From positions 15,764,001 to 15,828,000 of the forward strand of contig NC_133557.1 of assembly GCF_048773025.1 (NCBI RefSeq): 64,000 nucleotides of DNA. The letters are read 5' to 3'. This stretch comes from Camelus bactrianus. Its lineage: Eukaryota > Chordata > Mammalia > Artiodactyla > Camelidae. Shown piece after piece: positions 31,433 through 42,689 of this stretch (position 1 is its first letter; each line of letters begins with the position of its first letter). Both the position numbers and the translations under genes were made by a program. The notes below the pieces were generated by a model, which was not told where the DNA came from, ran no database searches, and was given only the letters and a program-made list of their open reading frames with translations.

Positions 31433-32000
31433 TGTTGCAGCAAAGTGTGTTAGAGCTCAGAGTTACAGCTCAGTTGTGACAGCAACCTGGATCCTGACGA
31501 GAGACAAAGCAGCATTCGGAGAGTTGGAGAACTCAGGCATATTATGCTGGTGGGCCCAGAGGAGTTAATACTCCAAGTTCTGGACCCTTCTGTGGGTTCA
31601 CACAGGCTTTTATAGGCTGCCAGTCTAGACTTTGCAACATCATATGTAAATAAGGTGTAACAAAGTTGACTAATCAGGAATTAGCTTTTTAGAAATGAAC
31701 CAATCAGGACTGATAGAAACAGACCAATCAGGAGTGATAGAAATGGACCAATCAGAAGTGAGCTTTATGCAAATGAGGTATACAAATGGACCAATCAAGA
31801 GTTAGCTCAGGGAACCAATAGAATCTTAGGGGTAAGTTCTGTTTTCCTAGAAGCAAGCCATTTTATAGAGGCAAAAAGCGAGATAATGCCGCCAGGCCAG
31901 GGAACTGGATAGCGCTGGCAGGAAAGTAGCAGCCCTGTCTGGGGGGGTCCTGCCGGTCTTTTTCATGGGGCTTCCCACCTTAGAATCACTTCATTCAGGC
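31433..32000 (-). mobile_element. Solo ERV LTR (ERV1-like) with repeated CCAAT boxes
   Basis: On the reverse strand the order is U3 with several inverted CCAAT boxes ('tgattggtcc'-type, seen as 'gaccaatcag' at about 31723, 31749, 31789), then TATA 'ctataaaagcc' (complement of 31609-31619), then an R/U5-like end finishing in ...CA (complement of 'tgttgcagc', 31433). No internal retroviral sequence is seen, so it is probably a solo LTR. Its 5' boundary near 31990-32000 is approximate. The family is inferred from the promoter layout, not from a remembered consensus. Confidence 0.65.
31668..31830 (-). promoter_or_regulatory. CCAAT-box array in LTR U3
   Basis: Five to six copies of a (g)aaccaatcagg-like word within 160 bp, several embedded in a roughly 26-28 base unit ('accaatcaggagtgatagaa'). 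CCAAT boxes bind NF-Y. The spacing suggests tandem duplication within the LTR enhancer. Confidence 0.65.
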
Positions 32001-32009
32001 TTATTTTTG

Positions 32010-32085
32010 TTCTTGACCAGAAAGAGGTATACTAATATAATATTATATACTTTATATAGTATTATATATATATAATATGTGTATA
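32010..32085. repeat. AT-rich (TATA)n tract, left block
   Basis: 'ctaatataatattatatac' then 'tattatatatatataatatg'. It pairs with the block at 32546-32720 across about 450 bp of different sequence. Confidence 0.85.
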
Positions 32086-32099
32086 TTTTTAGATTCTTA

Positions 32100-32545
32100 C
32101 ACATACCTTTTAATTTTGGTGCTAGCATTAAGAGGCAGGAGTGGTACTCAAGGAGAGTCTAGGATGAGAATTTAATGAAGAGGGAGCTTAAGTCAAGTGC
32201 TTGGGTCAGGGCGGCAGCCACCTGCTCAGAAGCATCAGCCTCCAAGTCTCCATCCAGCATGGCCTCCATGTCTTCTTCTTCATAATCTCACACCTGGACC
32301 CACAAGCCATTGGCTGTTCCCCAGATCATGGCCAAAAGCACTTGGCCCAGCTATGCACAGAAAAGGCACAAGGTTCTCTTTCTGTTAAGGGTCTGAGCCT
32401 GGTCCAGCTCACAGCTGATATCCAAGGATGGCTGGGTCACTTCTGCCATGACCACATCTGCCTGCTGCACCCAGGCCGGGTCCTGGTCATGGATGAGGCT
32501 GGCCCTCCAGCAGCCTCTTCTCTAGATGACCTATATTCTGTAGAA
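32100..32545. other. Unidentified 450 bp block between two AT tracts
   Basis: GC-richer than its flanks and bounded on both sides by TATA-type tracts. It carries overlapping plus-strand frames (32197-32388; 32201-32578, 125 codons) without recognisable domains. It could be the body of an old LTR or another insertion. No family assigned. Confidence 0.4.
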
Positions 32546-32725
32546 TATGTGTATAAAATATATGTGTTCTGTATATAATACGTATATAGTATCATGTATT
32601 CTCTAGAACTCATATAGGAAGCTGTGTGTGTTAGTATATTTCAGTGTATATATGTATTATAGATTAAGAATACATATTATATGTTTAGAATATATATACA
32701 TATACACTATACATGCCCAATTCAG
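32546..32725. repeat. AT-rich (TATA/TGTA) tract, right block
   Basis: 'gtatataatacgtatatagt', 'cagtgtatatatgtattata' and 'gaatatatatacatatacac'. Degenerate AT-rich simple repeat. Confidence 0.85.
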
Positions 32726-32760
32726 TATATATCTTGTGTATTGAGCATAAATATGATAAA

Positions 32761-33118
32761 ACACTAAAGCGCACACAGCTTCCTGTGCACCTTTGTCTCC
32801 CTGCCCAAGGCCGTGCTCCGGCCTCACGCAGGACAGTCCAAGGTGCTTGGAAGCTCCTCAAGAATTCTATAACTAGTGATGGACAGGGATTGGTAGGAGA
32901 ACTCCCCAGCTTCTCCCTTTAGTGGGACAACATATCTTTTCAGTGGGTCCCCAGTGGAACTGAGCCCTGGTACCCAGGGCAGTAACCAGCTTATCATCAC
33001 TCTCTCCTCCCTGCTTTCCTCCCTTCCCCACTCCCTCCCTGTGCCACCTGGATTCCCAAATAACCAACTCCCACCCCATTCTGAGGGTCTGCTTTTGGGG
33101 AATTCAAACTAAGACAAT
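32761..33118 (+). mobile_element. Unclassified ancient repeat, possibly an LTR
   Basis: Its end 'tgagggtctgcttttgggga' and 'attcaaactaagacaatat' resembles the 3' end of several mammalian LTR-like repeats. The body ('ctctctcctccctgctttcc') is compatible. Class uncertain. Confidence 0.4.
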
Positions 33119-34317
33119 ATACCATGGATAATCCCCACGCACGTCTTGCAAATTTGGCCAGAAATCCACCAACCATTTAATTTAATCATGCAGTTCAGAG
33201 AGATGCTTCTCTTTCTCTATCTAGATCTATCCATCATATTTGCATAAATGTTGTCAGATTTATCTCCATCTCTGTTAAGGTTTCTTGCCATAGAACAACT
33301 GAAAAAGAATTTCAATGCTCACTTCTGATTTTCAGTTATCGACAACTTTCAGGAGACTTTGAGTCTAATATATTTTATGTTACCTTGCATGACATCTCAC
33401 TCTTTTTCTCCTTTTAAATTTGTATTTGGCTCAAGGATCTGCCTGTCCCTACAGTGAGTGCATGCAGAGTCCCACTGGTAGAAAGTGATTCTTTTTCTTT
33501 GAGTGTTTTTCCTCTGAAAATTTACTGTCAGAACATTGCTTTGGAGTCTGTGTAATTCCTCGGTGGGGGTTAAGTGTAGGTGATGAGCTGTTTTAGGAAA
33601 TCTTGCTTGTGGCCCATCCTGGGCAGGGATATCCTCTTGTATATCTAGTTTAGGTTTTGAGTACACAGTTTATGCTAAACAAATGCTAATTAATAAAAAC
33701 CTAATAGAAAATGGATTTAAGGCAAACAAATGCGATGCAAAATGACATCCTAGATTTTTTAAATAACATTCATCACGTTTATTTTAGCCTTCTCAAACTC
33801 AAGGCTATATTTCAAATCAGCTCTTCAGCGAAAAAGGAGGTTAGGTTTGGGTCTGTTTTATCCCGGAATGTTTCATTCTGTAGATGCTTGTAGTTCTGGG
33901 GCCGGGACGGAGATAGCTGTGTGCCATGGGAAACATACAGGATGTGGTGGAAGGTTGCTCTGCAAGCCTGGGGTCCTTTTTTCCCCAGAGAGGATGCTCA
34001 CTGGGATTTAGTGCACCAGCCAGGAAATTGTGTCGTTCTAAGAAAAGATAAAAGTTTGATTTAATTAATGGGATGGATGAAGCCACAGACTCCTTAGTTT
34101 ATAACCTGGACTGGAGCCAAGACCAGAGTCAATAAGGAGGAAGCAAATGTGGTGTCGATGTCTACTTCCCCTCGGTGGATCTTTTTCATTCTGCACTGAT
34201 ACCCATCCTTCCGCGGGGACCATTTAGACCTGGTCCTCATGTGTCCTGTACCCACTCTCCCTCTCAGCCTCCCTTCCTGGCTCTGGACCTGACCAGTCAC
34301 TGCACATGCGAGGCCTG
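33119..34317. other. 1.2 kb of unique sequence, no gene seen
   Basis: No confident repeat. The small frames have no domain. Confidence 0.4.
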
Positions 34318-34715
34318 TACATATCACGGGATATCATTCAGCCATAAAAAGAAGGAAATCCTGCCAAAGGCGACAACAGATGAGGCTGAAGGACATCATG
34401 TTAAGTGAAATAAACCAGTGATGTAAGGACAAATACTGCGTGGTTCTACGTATCTGAGGTGTATAAAATAGTCTATCACATACAAACGGAAGGCAGAATG
34501 GTGGTTGCCTGGAGCTGGGGGGAGAGGAAAATGGGGAGTTGCTGTTTAGTGGGTACAAAATCTCAGTTATGCAAGATGAGTAAGGTCTAGAGATGTGCTC
34601 TGTACCATTGTGCCTACCGCTAACAATGCTCTGTTGTACACTCAAACATTTGTTGAGAGGATGGATCTCATGTTAAGGGTTCTCATCACAATAATTCAAA
34701 AAAAGGAAAGAAATC
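34318..34715 (+). mobile_element. L1 3' end (L1MA/MB-like), 5'-truncated
   Basis: 'atatcattcagccataaaaa', 'atcatgttaagtgaaataaa', 'ggaaggcagaatggtggttg', 'cctggagctggggggagagg' and 'ctctgttgtacactcaaaca' are ORF2 end and 3' UTR of an L1M. It ends in an A-rich tail. Confidence 0.9.
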
Positions 34716-34867
34716 TCACCAAATTCTTGCTGTGCTTCAATTCTGGGAATGGGGATTATGCCAACTCAGTGCCATTGTGAGAACCAAGTGTGATCATGTC
34801 TACTGGGTGTCTGGCACATCCCTAGCAGTAAATGAACATCAAATTTATGCCCATCAGAGGGGTGTTC

Positions 34868-35098
34868 ATAGCATCATGGGGAGCATGGGCTCTGAAGCCG
34901 TACTGCTTGAGTCTGAATTGTGTCTTGGCCACTCACTGGAAGTGCAATTTGCAGGAAGTTATTTAATGTCTCCATGCCTCAGTTTCCCCATCAGTGAAAT
35001 GGAGCAATAATAATGTCTAATATATAGGATTGTGTGAGACTCAGATGAGGCTGGGCATGTAAAGTGCTTAATAAATGTTAGCCTTATTATTATTATTA
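34868..35098 (+). mobile_element. MIR SINE, near full length
   Basis: 'gagcatgggctctgaagccg', 'ttgagtctgaattgtgtctt', 'cctcagtttccccatcagtg' and 'taaagtgcttaataaatgtt', then a (TTA)n tail at 35084-35098. Confidence 0.92.
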
Positions 35099-36054
35099 GT
35101 TTTCCAGGGACATAAATAGTGCCTCTTCATTATCTCTTAATTCAGTTCTGTTATTGCATGATTCTTCCTTCCCAGGTGGGAAAATGGGTCTTCATTGCTA
35201 AACTTACTAAGGAAAATGCTGATGTTCCCAAAAAGCTATAGAGTAGTAATTTTCAAAATACACAGTAAAGCCAAGCTGCACATGAGAAGCTCTTAAAGTA
35301 GGTCATAGCCAGGAGGCTGCTTAGAGAGGGTGCCGCTGGGGTGATTTATCTCTGGGGGGGATTATTAATTAAACAAAAGAGGGTCTGTGTTTTTGAAAAA
35401 TGCCTCTGCCGCAAAAGAACCGTGCGCGAGGAGACATAAAGGAAGAGATGTGATTAAAGAGTAGATCTCTATCTATCTATTTACCTGTTCGAAAGATTAT
35501 GCATTAAACAGATTATGCTTTTCTGTATTTCACACTTTGGAAGTTTTCGCAGATCTCTATTTTGAGTTTGGACTCCTTTGGCAAGCTTGCTGCCGAGGAA
35601 AGGATTTATGCACAGGAAACCAACGGTGTCCATGAGGGATCAGCATTTGCTTCCAAGGAGGAACTGATGGAGGGAAGACTGAGATTTGGGTGTGTGGTAC
35701 ACGTGTGCCGGTTCTAGACACGTTTCTTTAAAGGTGTGTGACCACTGGATATTTTTCCACATAGGGTTTCTTCCGGGGAGCTTGATAAGCACAGAGATGT
35801 AGAGGTTTATCCTTCAGTCGGTGAAGTGTCTCTTGCTTGATGCTGAGTGTTGAAGTCTGAGTCATCGTCCTCAAGGACTCTGCCCACACTTGTCTGTTAA
35901 CACAGCAGCGACCCCTTCTTTGCCATTGCGTCCTCAGGCTTTCTTTTTCCTCTGACTTCATTCATCTAAAACATAAATTACTAACTTAATGAAAATTAAG
36001 GATTTAGTCCTCTGTTAAAGATGAAAATATCTTTATAGGTATTTTTTCTTGTTT
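35099..36054. other. About 1 kb repeat-free block, no gene seen
   Basis: No interspersed repeat recognised. A short (TATC)4 lies at 35468-35482. Text such as 'tcgcagatctctattttgag' is not low complexity. It may be conserved non-coding sequence; no coding signal. Confidence 0.4.
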
Positions 36055-36190
36055 TAAACATAAGGCATAATTCTAGGAGTTCCTTACATATTTTAGAAAT
36101 TAATCTTTATCAGATACAGGGTTGGAAAACATTTTCTCCCGGTCCATTGGTTACCTTTTCACTCTGTTGATTGCCCAGGAAGATTAATGC
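36055..36190 (-). mobile_element. L1 fragment, antisense
   Basis: 'ctaggagttccttacatatt', 'aatctttatcagatacaggg', 'ggaaaacattttctcccggt' and 'ttaccttttcactctgttga' are a standard antisense L1 3' UTR/ORF2 junction fragment. Confidence 0.85.
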
Positions 36191-36925
36191 CTGGAGTTAG
36201 GGGCATGAACATTTAATGTTGGTTCATATTGGTACATTGGCCTTAAGAAAACATGTTCAAGGTCCTATTTCCACAATAATTTAGGAATGTGCACTTCCCT
36301 ACATCCTGAACAATCCAGAATGTTTGAGAGCTACCATTTAAACCAAATCTTGGGTCTCCAAAATCCATTCTTGCTCTAGCCCCACAGGGCAGCGTAATTT
36401 CCTGCAGAAGACACATCGACCCAAGTCTGGGGGACTTGGACTGGCCACTGTATAACTAAAACTGAACTCAGAGACCCTCATAAATATCCCATATGAAACA
36501 CAGGAGCACCTTGGGAAAAGCCTCTATGATTGTTTCATTCGAAGCAAAGCAGAAGAATAAATCAATGTCTCCTTTCACTACCTCAGTTATCCCGAACTTC
36601 AAGGGTGGTGTTGATGGCTTTTTCTTCAACTGCCCCAGAGATTGGTAGATGATACGGAAAAATCTATACTAGAGTCAGGCTCAGTCCAGCTCCCAAGCTT
36701 CCGATCTCCTTTGTCAGGACCAATGGTCGTCTGAAAAAAGTTGCCATTTAAACAGGACCAAGGTGACACGTGTGTCATTGGATCCTTCACCAATTCTCAC
36801 TTGTCCCTTCCTCCTAACCTTTGATGCCTGTGTCTTAGGAATAGCCTTCTGTACTGGGCTCTCTTTCTGAGTCCTGTGGGGTCATCTGCCTTGAGTGCCT
36901 TCATCATGAGTTTGACTTATATTAG
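36191..36925. other. Unique sequence, no gene seen
   Basis: The 36240-36340 part might be more decayed L1. Otherwise nothing recognised. Confidence 0.4.
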
Positions 36926-37420
36926 ACTTGTATTAGACAGGACTCTTTTGGTGGTAAGTGACAGAAACTGAGCTTAAACTATCGCCCGTGAAAACAACTC
37001 CTTCACTAGGCTCACAGTCAGTAGGAATGAGTGAGCGACTTGAATGCCCCCAGGACTCTAGTTCTGCGTCTCTCTTCTATGCTTCTTTCAGCCTGTCAGC
37101 TTTATGCTTTCAGATCGGCCTCCTCCATTTGGCTGGCATCACAGTTGTCGGTAGTTCTCATGCCTCCCAACTGATATCTTTATTATTCTCAGTCTCAGTT
37201 TGAAAAGTCTCAAGGATGGTGCTGACTGGGTGGGTTTGGGTTACATTGCCCACCCCTGGACCAATGAAACATGGCCATAAAGGGGGGAGTACTGTGATTG
37301 GCAGTTCTCCTGAAATCAACGGTTAGAGGGTGGGGTGTCACAGTTCTCCAAAAAGAGGAGGGTGTTGTTGGCATCCCAGATGAAGAAATGCTGAGCAGAC
37401 AAAACAGTGACACCCACCGT
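36926..37420 (+). mobile_element. Unclassified ancient interspersed repeat
   Basis: 'ggactcttttggtggtaagt', 'gacagaaactgagcttaaac', 'ttacattgcccacccctgga', 'ccaatgaaacatggccataa' and 'gcatcccagatgaagaaatg' then 'ctgagcagacaaaacagtg' are recurrent words of a common mammalian repeat about 500 bp long. I cannot name the family with certainty. Confidence 0.5.
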
Positions 37421-38489
37421 GGTGGCCTGGTGACTTGCAATGAGTCAGCCAAACCAACAATGCTGTAAGCTCCTACTAAATAATGACATTTTTTTTTTTC
37501 TTTTCAAGGAAACATTAATTTTGGAGCACAGTAAAAGATGCTTTGCTCACCATTGCACTTTCCATGATGATTAACACAGTGCCTTAAATTGAAGAGAGAA
37601 ACAGAAAGAGGAAAAACAGAGTGGGTGATGGATTTCTCCACTGAGATAATGACATTTATTCTAGCCATCAATTCCTTACTGGGCATCTTCAGGTGTTTCT
37701 TGGTTGCACTTGCCTCCTCTTGTCAGAAAAAAAAGCAAATAGGATTTTTCACATGTTTCTTTAGCCTGTAGGTCTCTGAAACTGCTTATGCCCTGCAACC
37801 TGGGTAAAATTTGGGTTAAAGATAATTGTAAATATGGTATTGATATTAACTGATGTTTTCCCAACATTGCAATAATGGTTGTTTTGTTTGTTGGAGAGTT
37901 TATTACTTTTTGATCAATAGAATGTGAGATTTGTGGGGGAAATTAGCATAGTGAATAACAATTAGGCAAGAAATCAATGGCATTCAGACAAATACGGGAC
38001 TTGGAGAAGTCCCACAGGCACACCAACCTTCACACACTCACCACCCCCACACACACTTTTAAAACTGTGACGCATCTCATTTACAATTCTAAAGTGTGGG
38101 GTTGGGGGTGAGGGGTGTGTGGGGCTACTATGAACAGAAGAGGGAAAGGCCTGGAGAAACTGTCTGTGGATTTTTGTTTTCAGGAAACTCGAGCTCTTTG
38201 CATTCTCAAAAACCAGAAACATCAATATCCACTAATTCTATTTGCACTCCCTTTATTTTTGGCTTAATTAAGAGTTACTGAATGCTTCCTTTTCACTGTT
38301 CTCTGGTGGGGCTGGGTACTGCTGGTAAGAGGTGAAGCAGCTAGAACTGTAGGCCTCCCAGAATCTCACTTCTCTTTCTTTTCTTCCTTCAGTGTTCCTC
38401 TATCAGTGGCCGGAGCAAAGCATTTATATACTATCCCACTGAATCATAGCCAAATGAATTAGGAGAGACTCCAGCAGTCATAAGATCCA
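37421..38489. other. About 1.1 kb of unique sequence, no gene seen
   Basis: Includes a T10 run (37491-37500) and short AC-rich and GT-rich patches (38030-38055, 38096-38120). No repeat or gene recognised. Confidence 0.4.
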
Positions 38490-38660
38490 ATTCACTCTGA
38501 AACACAGGACAGCAATCCCTGAAAGCACAGTGGGCCCTCAATCCTTTGTTTGGATACCTCTAGTGACGGGGACCTCATTACCGCCCACTGCAGCCCACTG
38601 TAATGCGACATCGCTCTGATGACTGGAATGTACTTCCTAACCCTGAAGTGAAACTGAGAT
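38490..38660 (+). mobile_element. Possible ancient SINE-like or unclassified repeat
   Basis: 'ctctagtgacggggacctca', 'ttaccgcccactgcagccca' and 'gactggaatgtacttcctaa' resemble a very old mammalian repeat whose copies read 'gtgacgggaaactcactac...gcagcccattccat'. Weak match. Confidence 0.35.
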
Positions 38661-38944
38661 AGGAGGGAAGGGGGCAGGGCACAACCATTAAAAGAATGTC
38701 ACAGCGACTAGCTCCAAGACGGCGGAAGATTTGACTTCCAGTCGACCTTGAGCCTCATGGCACACCCACAGGTGCTATGACAGTTCCCAGGCTGACCGTA
38801 AAAGGCCAAAACCTGTTTCCATTCTCTCATTGGTCCTGGTTGTGCCTTTGGAGTCAGGACGCTGTGCTTCATCTATAACTTTGCAATGGTTATAGGCCAT
38901 TTCACAGCTTTTCTTCTTTAAGACAAATGGTCTAGACCAACTGT
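38661..38944. other. Unique or LTR-like sequence, no gene seen
   Basis: 'atgacagttcccaggctgac' and 'cgtaaaaggccaaaacctg' recall words of some old LTRs, but the stretch is too short for a call. Confidence 0.3.
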
Positions 38945-39165
38945 ACTAGTTTTTGATCATCGTTGTGTGCCAGACACTGGGGTAAGCACTGCACGTGCAC
39001 ATGCTCTCATTTACTTTGACAACAGACCTGTGAGGTAATTGCTATCATTAACCCCATAAAGGGTTAACGGGGAAAAGGAATGCTGATGAGGTTAACTGAC
39101 ATGTCCTAGAAGGTGTTAGAACCAGGATTCAAACCCGGAAAATCTAGTTCCAGAGCTTGTGGTTG
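38945..39165 (-). mobile_element. MIR SINE, near full length
   Basis: 'gtgtgccagacactggggta', 'tgacaacagacctgtgaggt', 'tgacatgtcctagaaggtgt' and 'accaggattcaaacccggaa' follow reversed MIR. Confidence 0.82.
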
Positions 39166-40165
39166 TAAATGCTGCTCTGTGAGCTGCTTGTCCTCAGCAC
39201 AGGAGGTAAAGATGCATATGAAACTCAAATGCGTTTCAATATATGGATCTGGATTGAAGTACCCAGTTTTCCTTCGGCTACTGGTCGTGATGTGGAAACC
39301 CCTGAAGGGAGCCACATAGAAGCACTTTCATATCCCCTTCCCTTCTGCTCAGTGGACAGAAGACGCCATAGGAGTTTGGAGAATGGGAAGAAGCATTGCC
39401 ACTGATTTAACAGATGTATTTTTCTCTGGAGCTCAGGAAAATTCATGCCATTATTTACAGCTCTGTGCACCTTGTATATGGTCCAAAAGATGCCCTCACA
39501 TTTCTGGGACTGTCTTTTATCCGATGGATGACTCTTTGTTGAAAGACGGAAACCTATCTGCAAAAGAGGACCCTCTGATCCAGCAGCCATATCCCAGGTA
39601 TCCATCCTTTTTGCGTTAAAGGCATTTCTCAGCTTCCTCCAGAAACACGTGTTCACTGTGAGCTCCTTGAGTCCATGTTTCCTCTCCTAAGCCTGCAGCA
39701 AATATAGATCAGAGAAGTCACTAAGTATATATTTGTTGGATTAAATATAATGATTGGCATACAATACAGTTCTCAGTGCTTAATATTTTATGGTGCATCT
39801 AAGAAGTATTCCCTGAGAACACTGGTGAAGTGTATTCACGGCATTGCTCAGTCTCCCTGTGGGCTCTGACATCTGTACATCATGGTATTTGAGGATTCTG
39901 AGGGGTTCATTGCCGTCTCTGAGAATCCTCACTATATCTCATCCGATCTGATAATTCCTTATGGAATATCTCTGTAGCTGAGAATTTCCTTCCCCTGCAT
40001 GCCTTTTCAGAAATCAATGTTTAGAATAATGGTCCTGCTTGGCTCCGAATTGGGCTGGTTAATAACCATTGCCAGGGAAATCAATCAAATCTATGATATC
40101 TTATTACTTACACTAATTTAATCACAGGGAACGGATCGCTGTTCCAGTTCAAAGGGCAAAGAGAA
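39166..40165. other. 1 kb without recognised repeats; candidate conserved block at 39960-40150
   Basis: A 143-codon minus-strand frame (39225-39656) and overlapping plus-strand frames lie here. None shows a known domain, and the two strands are open together, which argues for chance. 39960-40150 is AT-rich, homeobox-site-rich sequence ('ggctggttaataaccattgc', 'cactaatttaatcacaggg') typical in appearance of developmental enhancers. Confidence 0.35.
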
Positions 40166-40167
40166 TG

Positions 40168-40222
40168 TGTGTGTGTGTGTGTGTGTCTGTATGTGTCAGA
40201 GAGAGAGAGAGAGAGAGAGAGG
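40168..40222. repeat. Compound (TG)n(AG)n microsatellite
   Basis: About eight TG units, a short 'ctgtatgtgtc' linker and about eleven AG units. Confidence 0.95.
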
Positions 40223-41762
40223 ACCTTAAGCAAAGAAGGTACTGAAGTCTAGAGGGAATGACCTATTACTATAAATCTCTACACTGCATTATTATAGGCA
40301 ATATTCAGCTGAACTTTAATTTATGCCTGAAAGTATGCCACTCTTACTCCAGTCTCATTCTGAGAATATTTTGTGTTTTGAATCATCTTTGAGATCAGAA
40401 AAAGCGATTGCTAACTCCCTAATCATACAAATTAACCGAGTATGATCTTTAGTAAAATTGCTCACGTGTGATTTCTGCAGCCAACCCAGCTGGCTCAGAC
40501 CTGCCAGGCAAAGGACCTGGTTACAGATGGCCAGGACAGGGTCTGTGAATGTGGGGAGTCAGTGATGGCTCAGTGTCTCCAGGTGTATTGCTTAGTCTAT
40601 ATTAACCTCTTACACTTCCTCCCTTCTCTGGGCTGAGAAGCAGCACCTTCCTATCCACTCTGATCTCAGACGTCCCAGCCTCCATGAAGTCTTTTCCCAG
40701 CACCGCCATCAAGGGAGGGCTCTTCCTTCTTTCAACTCCTAGTGCCCCTGGAGTGGGCACTAGCTATCTGGTCTACTCCTTGTTTCCTTCCTTTGGGCAA
40801 TGCCCCCTCCTATTCCATGTAGGCTCTGGTGGGGATTTTATTCAAGGACCATGATTCTTTGCCCCAAGTTGACCAGTAGACAACCTCCCCACCAGCCCCA
40901 TCCCTGGACAGAGAGATTGGTCCAGGATAAGGCTGTTTCTCAAGCAGGGCAAGAAGCATCATTCTTTGGGTGATCATGTTGATTTGAGGGGAGGAAATTG
41001 CAAAGGATCAAGACCATGAAGCTGTAGTTTCCATCCTGGCTTCCCTCTTTTTCATACAGGTGTGACTTAGTCCTTTGCTTCTGTTTCATGAAATTTCCCA
41101 TTCTCTAATCACTGGTTCTAATGCAGAGATGACAAATTTTATCTCCAGTCTCAAACCTGATTGATTGGCAGTGGCTGCTGGAGCACTGTGTTAAGAAAGA
41201 AACTAAAGTCAAGCCTGAGGTCAGCAGGATAAGAGATCTGTGATCAATTAGTTATGTCTGACATGGGCACAGGAGTGGCTGTAAACAAGCCAGGTGTTTG
41301 CCATCCTTTATCTAGTGACATATCTTATTTCTTCTCAGTGATTGCTGTGAGTCCTGGATTTCGGCAGCCCCTTATTTCTATTGCATGTCACATTTGTCAC
41401 CAGGAAAGCCACAGTGGCCACCTCATGAACCAGGCGACTAGAGTTTTGCCCTTCAGATTTTTGACATTAATTCTTCGGATCCGCAAAGGCTGAAGTCAGT
41501 TAGCAGAATCAATGATGTTAAAGAGTATAAATCCAAGTGGGGCAGGAACATAAAGAATGGGAGGAGAGAACAACTAAAGCCATCCTGAAAAATGTAAGGA
41601 GTCCGCAGCACAGGCGGGGAGGCCCAGGGCTGTGTGCTCAGAGTAGCCCATGAAGCAAATTTACTTAAACTAGTTTTCCAGGCAAAATTTCAGTTGATTG
41701 ATTTGGTGGCATCGTGGTCTATTGGAGATTTCATATGGATGTATGTGGCCAGGGATCATGTA
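40223..41762. other. 1.5 kb mostly unique, no gene seen
   Basis: 40660-40770 ('tccatgaagtcttttcccag') is faintly L2-like in sense orientation. The rest is unassigned. Confidence 0.4.
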
Positions 41763-42276
41763 CAAACGTATCTCATTTTATTGCATTTTGCTTTGTGTGC
41801 TTTGCAGATAGATACTATGGGTTTTTTGTTTGTTTGTTTGTTTTACAAATTGAAGGTCTGTAGCAACTTTGCATCAAACAAGTCTCTCAGTGCCATTTTT
41901 CCGACAGCATTTGCTCACTTTGTGTCTCTATCACATTTTGGTAACTCTCACAATATTTCAAACTTTTTCATTATTACTAGGTTTGTTATGGTGATCTGTG
42001 ATCAATGTTCTTTGATGTTAAAAGATCCCAACTTGCTGAAGGCTCCGATGATGGTTAGCATTTTGTTTTTTAACAATCAAGTATTTTTTAATTATGTATG
42101 CACATTGTTTTTTTAGGCAATGCTATTGCACACGTAATAGACCACAGTATAGTATCAATATAACTTTTATATGCACTGGAAAACCAAAAAAAAAAAAATT
42201 GTGTGGATCACTTTATTAGGATATTCATGCTGTAGTGGTCTGGAATTGACCCTGCAGTGTCTCCAAGGCGTGCCTG
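41763..42276 (+). mobile_element. Tigger1-derived MITE (internally deleted pogo/mariner-like element)
   Basis: The left end 'caaacgtatctcattttatt' and right end 'tctccaaggcgtgcctg' are the Tigger1 terminal inverted repeats, flanked by TA at 41761-41762 and 42277-42278. The first about 255 bp match the Tigger1 5' part ('acaaattgaaggtctgtagc', 'agtctctcagtgccattttt', 'ctgtgatcaatgttctttga'). The last about 245 bp match its 3' end ('ctgaaggctccgatgatggt', 'tttatatgcactggaaaacc'). The junction at about 42025 removes the whole transposase gene. The 160-codon frame here is not a gene. Confidence 0.93.
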
Positions 42277-42474
42277 TATGCCTTTCTGCTACTGCATCTC
42301 CTGTGCCTAGGACACACTATGTCCTCAAGAACGTTGTGTTGAATGAGGGAATAAATAAGTTATCAAACAAAAGTGCAAAGTCTTCAGCTCACATCAGGAG
42401 TCCAAAAATGACAGAAGTGATATTTCTGAACTGAAGCAGTAACATCTAGAAAACACATTCAGTTTCTGAGAAAT

Positions 42475-42630
42475 AGTTAGGAGCTGGGCTTGACAGGATT
42501 TGGTGATGGGTAAGATGCTGGGAGAAAGGGAGGAGAAAGACTACAAGAAGCCTTCCTGATGTTTGGTTGGAACAGCCGGGTGGGTGGTGGTGGCATTCAT
42601 TAAGATGCTCTTCTGATGCACCTGTGTGGA
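42475..42630 (-). mobile_element. L2 LINE internal fragment
   Basis: 'gacaggatttggtgatgggt', 'gggtgggtggtggtggcatt' and 'cattaagatgctcttctg' follow a reversed L2 block. Confidence 0.6.
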
Positions 42631-42689
42631 TATTGGCCAAAATACTTCTCATGCTACTTTTATTGGCTGGTTATTTATCTTCATCCCAA

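Noticed and set aside
38661-38944. Possible old LTR piece
   Set aside because: Match limited to one short word group. No promoter or poly(A) layout.
39225-39656. 143-codon minus-strand frame, considered as a gene remnant
   Set aside because: Overlapping plus-strand frames are open too and no protein family is recognised.
41634-42116. 160-codon plus-strand frame
   Set aside because: Runs through the end of a Tigger1 deletion derivative and is not its transposase.
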